A stretch of 64,000 nucleotides of DNA. Origin: Chitinophaga pinensis DSM 2588. Lineage in GTDB: Bacteria > Bacteroidota > Bacteroidia > Chitinophagales > Chitinophagaceae. The position numbers were made by a program, and so were the translations under genes. Below, in pieces: positions 1 through 8,307 of this stretch (position 1 is the stretch's first letter; each line of letters starts with the position of its first letter). The DNA lies in contig NC_013132.1 in NCBI RefSeq assembly GCF_000024005.1, forward strand, positions 4,582,001 through 4,646,000, written 5' to 3'. The notes beneath the pieces were generated by a model. That model worked only from the letters and a program-made list of their open reading frames with translations, ran no database searches and was not told the DNA's origin.

Positions 1-2
1 AC

Positions 3-437
3 TACGATCCGTTCACCAGCAAGAAAATGCTGGCGCCTGAATATGGTGGCGATGGCAAAAAGACAGGAGGTGAGACAGCGGAAGATCCTGTAGTAGCATT
101 CCCGGCACATATGGCGCCTGACGGACTGCTGTTCTATACCGGCACCCAGTTCCCCGAGAAATACCGTAATGGTGCTTTTATCGCTTTCCATGGTTCCTGG
201 AACCGTTCTCCGGAAAACCAGGCGGGATATTATGTGGTATTTGTACCGTTTAAAGATGGTAAACCATCCGGTAAATGGGAAGTATTCGCAGATGGATTTG
301 CAGGACCTGGTCCGGTGAAGTCACCAGGAGATGCGCAACACCGTCCCTGCGGACTGGCACAGGGCCCTGATGGTTCACTGTATGTAACAGATGATGCGAA
401 AGGAACAGTTTACAGGATCGTTTATAAGACAAAATAG
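3..437 (+). CDS. PQQ-dependent sugar (sorbosone-type) dehydrogenase, C-terminal part
   Basis: The window opens inside this gene, so only the last 144 residues and the TAG stop are seen. The fragment resembles the last blades of the six-bladed beta-propeller sugar dehydrogenases (GdhB / L-sorbosone dehydrogenase family), with the typical strings HGSWNRSP and RPCGLAQGPDGSLYVTDD. Such enzymes oxidise sugars in the periplasm using PQQ. The next gene, one base downstream, is a c-type cytochrome, which fits a dehydrogenase passing electrons to a heme protein. The N-terminus, and so any signal peptide or fused domain, lies outside the window. Substrate is unknown. Confidence 0.75.
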   Translation, partial: YDPFTSKKMLAPEYGGDGKKTGGETAEDPVVAFPAHMAPDGLLFYTGTQFPEKYRNGAFIAFHGSWNRSPENQAGYYVVFVPFKDGKPSGKWEVFADGFAGPGPVKSPGDAQHRPCGLAQGPDGSLYVTDDAKGTVYRIVYKTK

Positions 438-438
438 T

Positions 439-882
439 ATGGGCAAATGGATACTGGCAGCAATGCCATTGTTAATAGCGGGATTATACGTGAGCGCGCA
501 GGTGAAGAAACCAGCCAAATCTGCGGCAAAACCGGTAGCCGCATCTGCAGCAACTATCGCAAGGGGAAAGGCCTTATACCGGCAGTACTGTATCTCCTGT
601 CACCAGGAGAATGGCAGCGGCGTACCCCGTATGAACCCACCGTTGATTAAAACGGAATATGTATTGGGCGATAAGCCAAGGCTGATCGGCATCTTACTGA
701 ACGGGTTCAACGAAGACGTAGAGATTAACGGTGATTACTATTCTAATCCGATGCCTTCACAGGCAGCACTGAAGGACCAGGAGATTGCCGACATCCTTTC
801 TTATGTCAGAAACAGCTTTGGCAACAAGGCAAGTACCGTTTCAGCAACAGAAGTAACGCAGGTACGGGGAGCCAAAAAGTAA
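439..882 (+). CDS. Class I cytochrome c, exported
   Basis: 147 residues. An N-terminal hydrophobic segment (about 4-20, ending VSAQ) looks like a signal peptide and is followed by a Lys/Ala-rich linker. The single heme site is Cys51-Ile-Ser-Cys54-His55, and Met105 in the string NPMPSQ is the likely sixth iron ligand. The frame is open upstream to position 391, inside the previous gene, but the ATG at 439 directly before the signal peptide is the sensible start. It follows the sugar dehydrogenase stop by one base, so the two are almost certainly co-transcribed, and the cytochrome probably accepts the dehydrogenase's electrons. A strong hairpin terminator follows. Confidence 0.85.
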   Translation: MGKWILAAMPLLIAGLYVSAQVKKPAKSAAKPVAASAATIARGKALYRQYCISCHQENGSGVPRMNPPLIKTEYVLGDKPRLIGILLNGFNEDVEINGDYYSNPMPSQAALKDQEIADILSYVRNSFGNKASTVSATEVTQVRGAKK

Positions 883-908
883 TATAACACAAAGAATCTG
901 AATATCTT

Positions 909-952
909 AACAGCGACATGCACCCAATGTGGGTAAATGTCGCTGTTTTTTA
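909..952 (+). terminator. Rho-independent terminator after cytochrome c
   Basis: Arms 909-919 and 937-947 (aacagcgacat / atgtcgctgtt) are perfectly complementary. An inner accc/gggt pairing extends the stem, and a run of six T follows. It ends the sugar dehydrogenase-cytochrome unit. Confidence 0.85.
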
Positions 953-1001
953 ATTGCTTTTGTCAAACAGATTTCTAACATTTGCGGAAAATTTTAGGGA
1001 C

Positions 1002-1937
1002 ATGTCAGTGAATCCAGAAGTGGTGCGGGAGGTTAGTGAATTCAATAATTATTACAATAGCCTGGCGGAGTTATTAAACAGGCACTTAGCGGACAATAAT
1101 CTTTCTTTATCAGCACTCCGTGTACTGATAAAGCTGAGGGAAGAGGAAGAACAATGCACGGCGGGAAAACTGATTGCCAATCTGGGTATTGACGGCGGTT
1201 ACCTGAGTCGTATACTTAAATCCTTTGAATCAAATCAGCTTATTGCCAAACGTAAATCCAACCTGGATGGCCGTACCTGGTATCTGCAACTGACCACAAA
1301 AGGGTCTAAATTGCTTGAAACCCTGGAACAGGGTTCAGCAGAACAGATCGGGAAACTGCTTGAGCCGGTACCGGCAGAGCAGCAGCTGGCATTGGCAGGC
1401 GCAATGAAAACCGTGCGTCACATCCTTTCTGACGACGCGAAGATCTCTCCGGAAGATATCACCTACAGACGTGATCTGCAACCGGGAGATGCTGGTTTTA
1501 TCATGCACATGCACGGGTCGCTTTATGCGAAGGAAGCAGGTTACAACCTGGAATTCGAAACGCATACCTGTAAGACCTTCTATGAGTTCCTGGAAGCCTA
1601 CAATTCTTCCAAGGATCAGGTATTCCTGGCGATGCACGGCAATCAGATCATCGGTTCTATCGCGGTACTGGGACATTCCCGTTACGCTACGCAGATGCGC
1701 TGGTTCCTGGTTCATCCGGATTACCGTGGTATCGGTATTGGTCAGCGACTGCTGACGGAAGCGATCAATGCGGCTAAAGAGAAGTTGTTCCAGAAAATCT
1801 ATCTCATTACGACGAGTCAGCAGGTAGCAGCTACCTCCTTGTTTAAAAAGAACGGTTTCCGTAAGTCAGGAGAGAAACACATGCCAATGTGGGGCTTACA
1901 GCTGACGGAAGAACGTTATGAGATTGACCTGATTTAA
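1002..1937 (+). CDS. MarR-type regulator fused to a GNAT acetyltransferase
   Basis: 311 residues. Residues 1 to about 140 form a MarR-like winged helix, including the stretch DGGYLSRILKSFESNQLIAK typical of the recognition helix region and a DGRTWYLQLT wing. From about 155 to the end lies a GNAT fold with the acetyl-CoA loop motif YRGIGIGQRLL and a C-terminal AATSLFKKNGF segment. Fused MarR-GNAT proteins are known as a helix-turn-helix GNAT family in several bacterial phyla. Substrate and DNA target cannot be read from the sequence. The frame is open to a TTG-type start at 954, but ATG 1002 follows an agggac sequence and begins at the domain edge. Confidence 0.85.
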   Translation: MSVNPEVVREVSEFNNYYNSLAELLNRHLADNNLSLSALRVLIKLREEEEQCTAGKLIANLGIDGGYLSRILKSFESNQLIAKRKSNLDGRTWYLQLTTKGSKLLETLEQGSAEQIGKLLEPVPAEQQLALAGAMKTVRHILSDDAKISPEDITYRRDLQPGDAGFIMHMHGSLYAKEAGYNLEFETHTCKTFYEFLEAYNSSKDQVFLAMHGNQIIGSIAVLGHSRYATQMRWFLVHPDYRGIGIGQRLLTEAINAAKEKLFQKIYLITTSQQVAATSLFKKNGFRKSGEKHMPMWGLQLTEERYEIDLI

Positions 1938-2419
1938 GCAGGCGACATTTATTGTTAACCCCCCTTGCTTTATTTAAAATAATTAGATATTTTTATTTCG
2001 CTGTAGTTCTATCCAGGGTAAAATGTAGTTATCATACATAAACCCTTTTGAAATGAAGAATCCGTTCATCCTTCATTATCTCTCTTCCATTTACATACTT
2101 TTCATAAGCCGTCGTTTTAAGACGGGAGGCATTGTTCTGTTTAATGCTGGTTATATAACCCACCGGCATTGGTATATTCCGTCGTTTTGTGCTGTGAGTT
2201 GAAAACCCATAAGTTGATCCTATGCCCAGGGTCAGACCAGTCCGAACAGGTCCGGACAGTCCTTAACCTGATCCAGATAAGCATCATCAAACCTAAACAA
2301 ACCCGATCTCCGCTGCATTACAATTCTTAATTCTTAATTCTTGATTCTTAATTCCTAATTCCTAATTCTTTAATGTTTTATTACTCACTAAATACTGATC
2401 CTTCAAAACCGTTTCAAAC
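1938..2419. other. Intergenic region upstream of the GH76 gene
   Basis: 482 bp without a convincing gene. It holds two copies of ccgtcgtttt (near 2108 and 2180), a cluster of GTCCG-like words including the palindrome gtccggac (about 2230-2262), and a heptamer repeat tract at 2322-2371. No clear -7 element was found. Any control of the mannanase gene would lie here. Confidence 0.5.
2322..2371 (+). repeat. Heptamer repeat tract, C orientation
   Basis: About seven tandem 7-bp units of the form AATTCNT (N mostly T or C) end about 50 bp before the GH76 start. Same family as tracts elsewhere in the window. No inverted partner was seen in this gap. Confidence 0.85.
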
Positions 2420-4261
2420 ATGAAATCACTTCTACAAGTGGCCGTACTGTTGCTGTGTATGCAGTTCAGTTCATTCGGCCAGCTCGCTAATTTCAATTCC
2501 ACGGCTGAGGCCCTGCAAACAAGTATGTACAACACTTTTGGTACCCCTAACAACAACTACTGGTGGTGCGCCAATGGTGTACATGCGTTACTGGACGGTT
2601 ATACCCGTACCCGTTCCGAAACTTACAAGACACGTATGAAAGCCCTTTTACTGAACACAAAGGCATCAAATGGCAACACCTACATCAATTATTTCTATGA
2701 TGACATGGATTGGATGGGTATTGCTACACTACGCGCCTGGGATGAAACCGGCGACGTGGATTATTACAATGTGGCCAGTCAGCTGTGGACCGACATCAAG
2801 GGCGGTTTCAGTAATGGCGCGATCGACTGGAACAAAGGCTGTGTCGGTTGTAAGAATTCCTGTGCCAATGCACCTGCCATCATCCTGGGTGCAAGGATGT
2901 ACCGGATTAACAATTCAGCAACTGATCTGCAGCTGATCAAGGACATTTTCACTTTTATGAAGGCTAACCTGGTAGACCCGACTACCGGCGCTGTATGGGA
3001 TAATATCAACCTGAGCACCGGCGTTACCAACAAGGATTGGATCTTCTCTTACAACGTAGGTACATTCATCGGCGCAGGCTGGGAGCTGTACAAGATTACC
3101 GGCGATACTTACTATCTGAATGAAGCAGTAAAAACAGCAGATTATGCCATGAATTCCAGACGTACCAATGGTATGTTTTTCGCGAACGAAACCGGTAATG
3201 GTGATGGTGGATTATTCAAAGGCATCTTCATGCGTTATCTCACAGAACTGGCAAGAGAAGGTAACATTTCTGCCACTAAGCGGGCGGCCTATAATGAGGC
3301 GATCCGCTTCAATGCACAGACACTGAAAACGAATGGTATCAATCCTTCTACCAACCTGGTAGGCGCTAACTGGTCACAACAGCCATCAGGTTCTACCGAT
3401 TATGCTACACAGCTGAGCGGTGTGATGCTGATTGAAGCAGCAGCCTTACTGGATCAGTCTTTCTTCTTTAAAGATGTCAACTATGGCGGCAGTTACTGGG
3501 GATTGAGCGTTGGTAGTTACAATACGGCTGCACTGGTGGCAAAAGGTATTGCCAACAATGATGTCACCGCTTTTGCAATCCCTGCAGGTTATCAGGCGAC
3601 CCTTTACAAGAATGATAACTTCACCGGTGGCAGTCTGGTAGTGACAGGCAACAGCGCCTGGATTGGCGCTCCCTGGAATGATAGTACCTCTTCTATTATC
3701 ATCAGCTATACCGCAGGTGCATCTTTCTTCAAAGACTGTAATTACACTGGTGCAGTGGTGAGTTTGCCGGCAGGTGACTATACCCTTGCGCAGCTACAGG
3801 CCATTGGTATTCTGAATGATGATATCTCTTCTTTCCGTGTCAGCAGTGGTTACCAGGTGATCCTTTATGAGAACGACAACTTTGCTGGTACATCTGTCAC
3901 AGCGACTGCTGATAACAGTTGTCTGGTGGCACAGAACTTCAATGATAAAGCCACTTCAATCCGTATTACCGCTACAGGTGCAGCACCGGCAGCGGTGACT
4001 ACAGCAAGGGTGAATACGATCGAAAAAAGCCTGCTGAAAGGCGTGACCTTATATCCTAACCCTGCAGGTAATACGTTGTACCTGAAGTCAGGTGCGGACC
4101 TGCTGGGTGCAGACGTAACGGTAGTGGATATGTCGGGAAGGGTCGTTCTCCGCAATCGCCTGACAGCCAACAATCTGAACGTATCGCGTTTAGGCAGCGG
4201 CGTATATTGGATCACGATTGTGAAAGATGGTAAAAAAAGTACAATTTCTTTCGTGAAATAA
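2420..4261 (+). CDS. Secreted GH76 alpha-1,6-mannanase-like protein with crystallin repeats and T9SS sorting domain
   Basis: 613 residues. A signal peptide (1 to about 20) is followed by a GH76 (alpha/alpha)6 domain to about residue 345, with the catalytic double Asp at 94-95 in YFYDDMDWMG. GH76 enzymes cut alpha-1,6-mannan backbones such as those of fungal walls. Next come two beta/gamma-crystallin-like domains (about 348-435 and 440-525, strings YKNDNFTGGS and YENDNFAGTS), which in this family often bind calcium or help attachment. The last 75 residues (LYPNPAGNTLYL to the end) are a type A T9SS sorting domain. The enzyme is therefore predicted to be exported and cell-surface or extracellular. 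Mannan specificity is inferred from the family only. Confidence 0.88.
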   Translation: MKSLLQVAVLLLCMQFSSFGQLANFNSTAEALQTSMYNTFGTPNNNYWWCANGVHALLDGYTRTRSETYKTRMKALLLNTKASNGNTYINYFYDDMDWMGIATLRAWDETGDVDYYNVASQLWTDIKGGFSNGAIDWNKGCVGCKNSCANAPAIILGARMYRINNSATDLQLIKDIFTFMKANLVDPTTGAVWDNINLSTGVTNKDWIFSYNVGTFIGAGWELYKITGDTYYLNEAVKTADYAMNSRRTNGMFFANETGNGDGGLFKGIFMRYLTELAREGNISATKRAAYNEAIRFNAQTLKTNGINPSTNLVGANWSQQPSGSTDYATQLSGVMLIEAAALLDQSFFFKDVNYGGSYWGLSVGSYNTAALVAKGIANNDVTAFAIPAGYQATLYKNDNFTGGSLVVTGNSAWIGAPWNDSTSSIIISYTAGASFFKDCNYTGAVVSLPAGDYTLAQLQAIGILNDDISSFRVSSGYQVILYENDNFAGTSVTATADNSCLVAQNFNDKATSIRITATGAAPAAVTTARVNTIEKSLLKGVTLYPNPAGNTLYLKSGADLLGADVTVVDMSGRVVLRNRLTANNLNVSRLGSGVYWITIVKDGKKSTISFVK

Positions 4262-4290
4262 CTGATTGTAACAGAATCCTCTATACTTTA

Positions 4291-4324
4291 AAGGCCGGTC
4301 TTCCTTCGGGAGGGCTGGCCTTCC
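4291..4324 (+). terminator. Hairpin terminator after the GH76 gene
   Basis: Arms 4291-4304 and 4309-4322 pair over 14 bp with three G-U pairs around a ttcg tetraloop. The T run after it is weak, so termination may be partial. Confidence 0.6.
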
Positions 4325-4350
4325 TGTTGCAAAATCCCACCGGATTCATG

Positions 4351-4358
4351 TATATTTG
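4351..4358 (+). promoter_or_regulatory. Candidate -7 promoter element (TATATTTG) for the CapA-like gene
   Basis: Matches the Bacteroidota -7 consensus TAnnTTTG, about 130 bp before the CapA-like start. A ttgc lies 20 bp upstream, a poor match to the -33 TTTG. It would give a leader of about 120 nt. Confidence 0.35.
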
Positions 4359-4486
4359 TGGGCATAATACCTCAAGGGACGGTTCGTGAATGTCAAAGTG
4401 TTGTTATGATTATCTTATTGTACCCCCGGAATGACGTTTATACGCTATAATAGACTGAATATCATTTTAATATATTAGATTGCTGT

Positions 4487-5629
4487 ATGCTGAAAGTTGC
4501 TGCAAGGAGTATTCCTTTGTTTTCTTTTAACATTGTTTTTTTATTGTTTTTCTCCCATTCGCTTTCCGGCGTAAAGGGCGACAAGTCTCCTGTATATGCT
4601 GAGATCAGATATACGGATAGTCTGGCATTGCGTCAGGATACAACCTTCTACCCGGTAGTAGATACCTTGCCTGATACGATCAGTTTTTCCATTGTGGGCG
4701 ATCTGATGGTGGGTTCATCTTATCCGGCTAAAGCCTTTTTACCGACAGAGGAGGAGGGAAATATCTTACAATATGCGATGCCTTTATTGCAGGAGACCGA
4801 TTTGCGTATCGGCAACCTGGAGAGTGCGGTATCTGACAGCGCAAAGGTGTTTAAGAATTGCGGAAACTCTACTCAGTGTTTCGCTTTCCGTACCCCCTAC
4901 AAACAGGCTATGTGGTATAAGGAAGCAGGGTTTGAGTACCTGAACCTGGCCAATAACCACTCTTATGACTTCGGTCAGAAAGGAGTAACACATACCCTGG
5001 GTTTCCTGGACAGTGTGAATATCAAGACCAGTGGAGTGCCACAACGGGTATTTGATACCCTGACCGTCAGGAATACCAGGATTGGTTTTGTCTCATTTGC
5101 ACCCCATACAGGTTGTCTGGACATGAATGACGACTCCCTGGTAAGGGCTACGATTGCTGAGGTACGTCCGCTTTGTCAGTTGCTGGTTGTTTTCTTCCAT
5201 GGCGGTGGCGAAGGCGCTGCCCGTACCCATACGCCGAAGGGAAGGGAGTTCTTTTTGGGGCAGAACAGGGGTGATGTTAGACATTTCGCTCATATGTGTA
5301 TCAATGAAGGAGCAGATCTCGTAATCGGCTCAGGCCCCCACGTAGTAAGGGGTATGGAGCGTTATAAAGGTAAATTAGTGGCTTATAGTTTAGGAAATTT
5401 TGCAACTTATCATCAATTCAATTTAAAATATCCCAATAATATTGCACCTTTGCTGCGGGTAAAAATCACCAGCGAGGGAAACCTTGTCGAGCATAAAGTG
5501 TTTTCTTTCCTGCAAGAGGGGGAAGGCATACCTAAACCGGATACAACATCGAAAGCTTTCAAAATGATCCGAACTTTATCTGCCGAGGACTTTAGTTATC
5601 AGGCGGTCGAAGAAGGGGTCTTTGACTAA
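4487..5629 (+). CDS. CapA family protein (poly-gamma-glutamate capsule type metallophosphatase fold)
   Basis: 380 residues. A hydrophobic N-terminus (about 10-27) suggests export or membrane anchoring. The CapA/PGA_cap domain covers about 65-345, with the family motifs FSIVGDLMVGS, NLANNHSYDFG, VVFFHGGGEG and LVIGSGPHVVRG ending in AYSLGNFATY. The Asp, Asn and His residues are those expected to hold metal. In Bacillus, CapA takes part in poly-gamma-glutamate capsule export, but most homologues elsewhere have unknown roles. The following NlpC/P60 peptidase begins 14 bases after the stop, so the pair is probably one transcript acting at the cell envelope. Confidence 0.8.
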   Translation: MLKVAARSIPLFSFNIVFLLFFSHSLSGVKGDKSPVYAEIRYTDSLALRQDTTFYPVVDTLPDTISFSIVGDLMVGSSYPAKAFLPTEEEGNILQYAMPLLQETDLRIGNLESAVSDSAKVFKNCGNSTQCFAFRTPYKQAMWYKEAGFEYLNLANNHSYDFGQKGVTHTLGFLDSVNIKTSGVPQRVFDTLTVRNTRIGFVSFAPHTGCLDMNDDSLVRATIAEVRPLCQLLVVFFHGGGEGAARTHTPKGREFFLGQNRGDVRHFAHMCINEGADLVIGSGPHVVRGMERYKGKLVAYSLGNFATYHQFNLKYPNNIAPLLRVKITSEGNLVEHKVFSFLQEGEGIPKPDTTSKAFKMIRTLSAEDFSYQAVEEGVFD

Positions 5630-5643
5630 AACATCATGTTACT

Positions 5644-6342
5644 GTGAAGAAGTTATTGCCGATAATCATATCAGTTGCCAGCATTACCACTGTTGCGGCA
5701 CAAATAAAGAAAAAGCCAGTTAAACACGCACCAGCGAAGAAACATACAACTGCTTACCATAAGAAAGCGACGACCCATAAGTCCAAAGCGGTTGTCCATC
5801 ATAAGGTCGTGACACCACCACCGATGCCTGACAGTTTGTATTTCCCAAACTCAGATATCACCGTCAATACATACGATACCTCAGGCTTGCGTAACAACAT
5901 CAAGCAACTGTTCGCCGTACTGGAGTCAGAACTGGGTAAACCATACATCCGTGGCGCTATCGGTCCTATGGCCTTTGATTGCAGCGGTCTGATCAAGTTT
6001 GGTTTCTCCTTTATCGGTATGACCCTGCCACGTACAGCAGCTGAAATGAGCAACCTGGGTAACCTCATCACCGTATCGGACTTCACCCCCGGCGATCTGC
6101 TGTTCTTCACCGGACGTAGTACCAAATCCAAAGTAAAAAGAGTCGCACACGTAGGTTGTGTGTACAAAGTAGACAATGGGAAGGTGCTGATGATCCATTC
6201 CAGCAACCAGGGCGTGAACATTGTAGATATCACGAACAGTGAGTACTATAAGAAGCGTTTTATCGCTGCGAAAAGGGTTATTGAAGTAGATTCTACCAAT
6301 ACAGTAATACCGATGAAGGAAGGGAATCTTACAGATTATTAA
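5644..6342 (+). CDS. NlpC/P60 family cell-wall peptidase
   Basis: 232 residues from a GTG start, the only start that keeps the signal peptide (1 to about 20). A Lys/His-rich linker (21-58) leads to a C-terminal NlpC/P60 domain (about 85-215). The catalytic Cys is Cys113 in FDCSGLIKFG, the His is His169 in RVAHVG, and His184 is a plausible third residue. These enzymes hydrolyse peptide bonds in peptidoglycan stems. Sitting 14 bases after the CapA-like gene, it probably shares its promoter. Confidence 0.85.
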   Translation: MKKLLPIIISVASITTVAAQIKKKPVKHAPAKKHTTAYHKKATTHKSKAVVHHKVVTPPPMPDSLYFPNSDITVNTYDTSGLRNNIKQLFAVLESELGKPYIRGAIGPMAFDCSGLIKFGFSFIGMTLPRTAAEMSNLGNLITVSDFTPGDLLFFTGRSTKSKVKRVAHVGCVYKVDNGKVLMIHSSNQGVNIVDITNSEYYKKRFIAAKRVIEVDSTNTVIPMKEGNLTDY

Positions 6343-6394
6343 TTCTCCTGATTTTAATTGTTTTATTTGATCATAGTGGTCAAGTATATCATAT

Positions 6395-6433
6395 TGCCTT
6401 TAAAACGGCCTTGCAGAAGGTGTTTTAAAGGCA
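6395..6433. terminator. Inverted repeat after the NlpC/P60 gene, possible terminator
   Basis: tgcctttaaaac (6395-6406) is nearly complementary to gttttaaaggca (6422-6433). No T run follows on the + strand, so it may act as a weak terminator or mRNA end stabiliser. Confidence 0.45.
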
Positions 6434-6551
6434 TTGTTATTGAAGATATTTCCCTGTTTATATACGCTGTTGCGTGGAATGTCTCAGCGCAAATACTACT
6501 GCCTTGATATAAAAGAATCTGCGAATGATCTGCTTCAGATGCTTACCCCCC

Positions 6552-6588
6552 AATTCGTAATTCCTAATTCTTAATTCCTAATTCTTCC
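6552..6588 (+). repeat. Heptamer repeat tract, C orientation
   Basis: Five AATTCNT units (N = G, C, T) lie about 50 bp upstream of the carboxylase start. Same family as the other tracts in this window. Confidence 0.85.
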
Positions 6589-6636
6589 TTATTTTTAGTT
6601 GTGGCCATAAAATAGCCCTGAACCAAAAACAATCAT

Positions 6637-8274
6637 ATGGATGCACAGCAACTGGACATGAACCGGAACGAAGATGCGATGCGCAAATCTCTTAGCACGC
6701 TCAGACAACGTCTCTCCGTCATCGAACAGGGAGGAGGTAAAAAGAACCTCGAAAAAGTGCGGCAGAGAGGAAAGTTGACCCCGAGAGAAAGAATTGCTTA
6801 TCTGCTGGACAAAGACACCCCTTTTACAGAAATCGGCGCCTTTGCCGCTTATGACATGTACGCTGAGCATGGTGGTTGTCCTGCAGCAGGTACTGTCGGT
6901 GGTATTGGCTATATCAGCGGCCGTCAGTGTATGATCGTCGCCAATGATATGACCGTGAAAGCCGGCGCCTGGTTTCCGCTGACAGGCAAAAAGAACCTGC
7001 GCCTGCAGGAGATTGCCATGGAAAACAGACTGCCTGTGATCTACCTGGTTGACAGTGCAGGCGTCTACCTGCCGATGCAGGATGAAATATTCCCGGATAA
7101 AGAACATTTTGGCCGCATCTTCCGCAACAATGCCCGCATGAGCGCTATGGGTATTACCCAGATCGCTGCCGTTATGGGTAGTTGTGTAGCGGGTGGCGCA
7201 TACCTGCCGATTATGAGTGATGAAGTACTCATGGTGAATGGGAATGGTTCCATTTTCCTGGCCGGACCTTACCTCGTAAAAGCAGCTATCGGTGAAACCG
7301 TGGATGCGGAAACATTAGGCGGAGCCGTTACCCATACTGAGATCTCCGGTATCGCCGATTATAAATTTGACAGCGATGAAGAATGCCTTGATCAGATTAA
7401 AAAGATCGTCAGCAAAATAGGAGATCCTGCAAGTGCCGGCTTTAACCGGGCAGTGCCTGCGCTTCCGGAGAAAGATCCTGCTACCCTGTACAGCGTCATT
7501 CCGGAAGATAGTACCCGTCCTTATGATATGCTGGAGGTGATTCACCGCTTAGTAGACCGTTCTGAGTTTGATCAATATAAAGAAGACTATGGCAAGACAA
7601 TTCTCTGCGGATATGCCCGCATTGATGGCTGGGCGGTAGGGATTGTTGCCAATCAGCGGAAGATGGTGAAAAGCAAAAAAGGAGAGATGCAGATGGGCGG
7701 TGTTATTTACAACGACAGCGCAGACAAGGCAGCCCGTTTTATCATGAACTGTAACCAGAAAAAAATTCCGCTGGTATTCCTTCAGGACGTCACTGGTTTT
7801 ATGGTTGGCAGTCGCAGTGAACATGCCGGCATCATCAAGGATGGCGCTAAACTGGTGAATGCCGTAGCCAATTCGGTAGTGCCTAAATTCACTGTTATCG
7901 TAGGTAACTCTTATGGTGCAGGCAACTATGCCATGTGCGGTAAAGCATATGATCCGCGTTTTATCTATGCATGGCCTAATGCCAAGATCGCAGTGATGGG
8001 TGGAGAACAGGCAGCTAAAACATTGCTTCAGATACAGGTGGCTTCGCTGAAAGCAAAAGGAGAGGAGATCTCTCCGGAAGAAGAAAGCCGTTTGCTGAAT
8101 GAAATCACTGAACGCTATAACAGTCAGACGACACCGTATTATGCTGCTGCGCGTTTATGGGTAGATGAGATCATAGATCCGCAGGATACACGTAAAATAC
8201 TGTCTGAAAGCATTGCGGCTGCGAATAATGCGCCCGTAGAAGATAGCTTTAGCCTCGGTGTATTCCAGGTGTAA
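6637..8274 (+). CDS. Acyl-CoA carboxylase, carboxyltransferase (beta) subunit, methylcrotonyl-CoA type
   Basis: 545 residues, the normal length for biotin-dependent acyl-CoA carboxylase beta subunits. Two crotonase-like halves are present. The N half has KLTPRERIAYLLD and MGSCVAGGAYLPIMSDE; the C half has FLQDVTGFMVG and GNSYGAGNYAMCGKAYDPRF. The string DEIFPDKEHFGRIFRNNA most resembles the methylcrotonyl-CoA carboxylase beta subunit of leucine breakdown, though geranyl-CoA or related substrates are possible. No biotin carboxylase or biotin carrier subunit is near, so its partner must be encoded elsewhere. An alternative start lies seven codons in (MNRNED). Confidence 0.85.
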   Translation: MDAQQLDMNRNEDAMRKSLSTLRQRLSVIEQGGGKKNLEKVRQRGKLTPRERIAYLLDKDTPFTEIGAFAAYDMYAEHGGCPAAGTVGGIGYISGRQCMIVANDMTVKAGAWFPLTGKKNLRLQEIAMENRLPVIYLVDSAGVYLPMQDEIFPDKEHFGRIFRNNARMSAMGITQIAAVMGSCVAGGAYLPIMSDEVLMVNGNGSIFLAGPYLVKAAIGETVDAETLGGAVTHTEISGIADYKFDSDEECLDQIKKIVSKIGDPASAGFNRAVPALPEKDPATLYSVIPEDSTRPYDMLEVIHRLVDRSEFDQYKEDYGKTILCGYARIDGWAVGIVANQRKMVKSKKGEMQMGGVIYNDSADKAARFIMNCNQKKIPLVFLQDVTGFMVGSRSEHAGIIKDGAKLVNAVANSVVPKFTVIVGNSYGAGNYAMCGKAYDPRFIYAWPNAKIAVMGGEQAAKTLLQIQVASLKAKGEEISPEEESRLLNEITERYNSQTTPYYAAARLWVDEIIDPQDTRKILSESIAAANNAPVEDSFSLGVFQV

Positions 8275-8293
8275 AAGCATAGCGCTTAATCCT

Positions 8294-8301
8294 TATCTTT
8301 G
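8294..8301 (+). promoter_or_regulatory. Candidate -7 promoter element (TATCTTTG) for rnhA
   Basis: TAnnTTTG match six bases before the ATG of the RNase HI gene. If used, the transcript would be nearly leaderless. Confidence 0.4.
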
Positions 8302-8307
8302 CCCGCT

